This document shows positions 62,455 through 64,000 of a stretch of DNA of 64,000 nucleotides, piece after piece. Both the position numbers and the translations under genes were made by a program. This DNA is from Pseudaminobacter sp040049255 (lineage in GTDB: Bacteria; Pseudomonadota; Alphaproteobacteria; Rhizobiales; Rhizobiaceae). Below the pieces are notes generated by a model. It searched no databases and had not been told where the DNA came from. It worked only from the letters and a program-made list of their open reading frames with translations. The DNA lies in assembly GCF_040049255.1 (NCBI RefSeq), contig NZ_JBDZDR010000005.1, forward strand, positions 186,001-250,000, given 5' to 3'. The first letter of the stretch is position 1. Each line of letters starts with the position of its first letter.

Positions 62455-64000
62455 ATGGCGAAAAGACAAAGCAGGCGCATCGAACCGACTTTCGGCGGTC
62501 CCGTCGAAGGGGAGGACGAGTCGGGCCTGTCGGTCAGCGAGGACGATCGCGTCATTCCATCTTCGCGCCGCCGAAGGGAAAGCCCGCCGCGCCGCCCGGT
62601 AGAGCGGCGGGGGAGAGCCGAAGAACGGGCGGAGCCGAAGGCCCGGAGAACGAAGACCAGGAAGCGCCGTGGGCTGTTCGGCGGCTTTGGGCGCATGATC
62701 TATTGGGGCTTCGTGCTGGCGATCTGGGCCGGCATCGCGGCCGCCGGCGTGCTTGTCTACTACGGCGCACAAATGCCGAGCTCGACCACCTGGGCCATTC
62801 CCGACAGGCCGCCCAATGTCAAGATCGTGTCGGTCGACGGAAAGCTTCTCGCCAATCGGGGCATGACGGGCGGCGAAGCGGTCGGGCTGCACGAAATGTC
62901 ACCCTATATCCCGCAGGCGGTGATGGCGATCGAGGATCGCCGGTTCTATTCGCATTTCGGCTTCGATCCGCTCGGCCTTGCCCGGGCGCTGGTGGGGAAC
63001 ATTACGAGTGGCCGCATGGCACAGGGCGGCTCGACGCTCACCCAGCAGTTGGCCAAGAACCTTTTCCTCAAGCCCGACCGCACGCTGGAGCGCAAGGTGC
63101 AGGAAGTTCTGCTGGCGCTCTGGCTCGAGCAGAAGCACACCAAGGACCAGATCCTCGAAATGTACCTCAACCGGGTCTATTTCGGATCCGGAGCCTATGG
63201 CGTCGAGGCGGCTTCGCGCCGCTATTTCGGCAAGTCGGCCCGCGACGTCACCCTGGCTGAGGCGGCTCTCCTAGCCGGCCTGCTCAAGGCGCCGTCCCGG
63301 CTTTCGCCGGCGCGCGACCCGAAGGCGGCGGAAGCGCGCGCGCAGCTCGTTCTGGCGGCGATGCGCGATGAGAAGATGATCACCGACAAGGAGCTGACGG
63401 CGGCCATGAGCGCGCCAGCCACGCGCGCGGCGGCCTATTGGACCGGTTCGGAGCACTATGTGGCCGACCGCGTCATGGAAGAATTGCCGGGACTGATCGG
63501 CGAGGTGCGCAGCGACATCGTTGTCGACACCACCATCGACCTGACCTTGCAGAGCCTCGCAGAAAAATCGATCCGGCGGCTGATCGAGGAGAACGGCAAG
63601 AAGCTCGACGTCAGCCAGGGCGCGCTGGTCTCCATCGACAATTCCGGTGCCGTGCGCGCCATGGTCGGGGGCTACGATTATGCCAACAGCCAGTTCGACC
63701 GCGCTTCCGAGGCGCGCCGCCAGCCGGGTTCGACCTTCAAGCCCTTCGTCTACCTCGCTGCGCTGGAGCAGGGCCGCACGCCCGACAGCGTCCGCAACGA
63801 CGCGCCGATCAAGATCGGCAACTGGACGCCCAGCAACTACAACGGCAAGTATTATGGCAGGGTCACGCTGGCCACGGCACTGGCCAAGTCGCTGAATTCG
63901 GTCGCTGCCCAGCTCGCCATGGAGGTCGGGCCCGAGGCCGTCATCGAGGTGGCGCGGCGGATGGGCATCGAATCACAGATGCAGGCCAATGCATCGCTCG
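62455..64000 (+). CDS. Class A penicillin-binding protein (PBP1A-type), 5' part
   Basis: 515 residues are visible; the gene runs past the window end. A basic cytoplasmic tail of about 80 residues is followed by one membrane helix (81-105). The glycosyltransferase domain has its catalytic E160 in AIEDRRFYSHFG and GGSTLTQQLAKNLF. The transpeptidase has begun with the SxxK motif S426-T-F-K429 in QPGSTFKPF. It polymerises and cross-links peptidoglycan in the periplasm. The start at 62455 (MAKRQSRRIE) has no strong ribosome-binding site. Confidence 0.93.
   Translation, partial: MAKRQSRRIEPTFGGPVEGEDESGLSVSEDDRVIPSSRRRRESPPRRPVERRGRAEERAEPKARRTKTRKRRGLFGGFGRMIYWGFVLAIWAGIAAAGVLVYYGAQMPSSTTWAIPDRPPNVKIVSVDGKLLANRGMTGGEAVGLHEMSPYIPQAVMAIEDRRFYSHFGFDPLGLARALVGNITSGRMAQGGSTLTQQLAKNLFLKPDRTLERKVQEVLLALWLEQKHTKDQILEMYLNRVYFGSGAYGVEAASRRYFGKSARDVTLAEAALLAGLLKAPSRLSPARDPKAAEARAQLVLAAMRDEKMITDKELTAAMSAPATRAAAYWTGSEHYVADRVMEELPGLIGEVRSDIVVDTTIDLTLQSLAEKSIRRLIEENGKKLDVSQGALVSIDNSGAVRAMVGGYDYANSQFDRASEARRQPGSTFKPFVYLAALEQGRTPDSVRNDAPIKIGNWTPSNYNGKYYGRVTLATALAKSLNSVAAQLAMEVGPEAVIEVARRMGIESQMQANASL

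Overview
The window is GC-rich and densely coded, and looks like chromosomal DNA of an alphaproteobacterium of the order Hyphomicrobiales (Rhizobiales), probably close to Mesorhizobium/Aminobacter. This is inferred from gene content: rhizobial-type phn genes, a two-subunit NAD formate dehydrogenase, UgpC-type sugar importers, FNR-type boxes, CTTGAC promoters and C-rich palindromic intergenic repeats. No database search was possible.

Layout. 0-6.4 kb: the 3' end of a molybdate-type binding protein, a universal stress protein behind an FNR-like box, a SIS-domain protein, an SbcD/SbcC-like nuclease-ATPase pair, and a guanidinium exporter behind a guanidine-II riboswitch. 6.6-14.7 kb: TamA/TamB outer-membrane assembly, then hemN behind a perfect FNR box. 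14.9-21.7 kb: C-P lyase genes phnF<>phnGHI-JKL plus a hexapeptide acyltransferase, with a hicAB toxin-antitoxin pair in antisense orientation between phnI and phnJ. 21.8-29.5 kb: an NAD-dependent formate dehydrogenase with its cofactor genes (moeA, tusA-like, fdhD, mobA). 29.5-35.3 kb: an M24 peptidase-like gene and the phosphonate importer phnCDEE, preceded by a three-repeat Pho box. phnM and phnN are not in the window.

35.6-50.7 kb is a catabolic region of unknown substrate: a CUT1 sugar ABC importer, an aspartoacylase-like protein, an amidase, a 2-hydroxyacid dehydrogenase, a FadR-type GntR regulator, an enolase-superfamily enzyme, two TIM-barrel sugar isomerases and a Gfo/Idh/MocA oxidoreductase. 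Four copies of TGGT-N3-ACCA lie at promoters of the importer, both catabolic operons and the M24 gene, which suggests one regulon governed by the local GntR protein.

50.8-56.4 kb: a Zur-like regulator, then a cobalamin riboswitch and the vitamin B12 uptake operon btuB-btuF-btuC-btuD. 56.4-64 kb: polA, whose proofreading domain has lost several catalytic residues; a strong small-RNA candidate beside polA; an M20 peptidase; an RNase D-like exonuclease; a small membrane protein; and the start of a class A penicillin-binding protein cut by the window end.

All start choices, operators and RNA elements were read by eye from the sequence.
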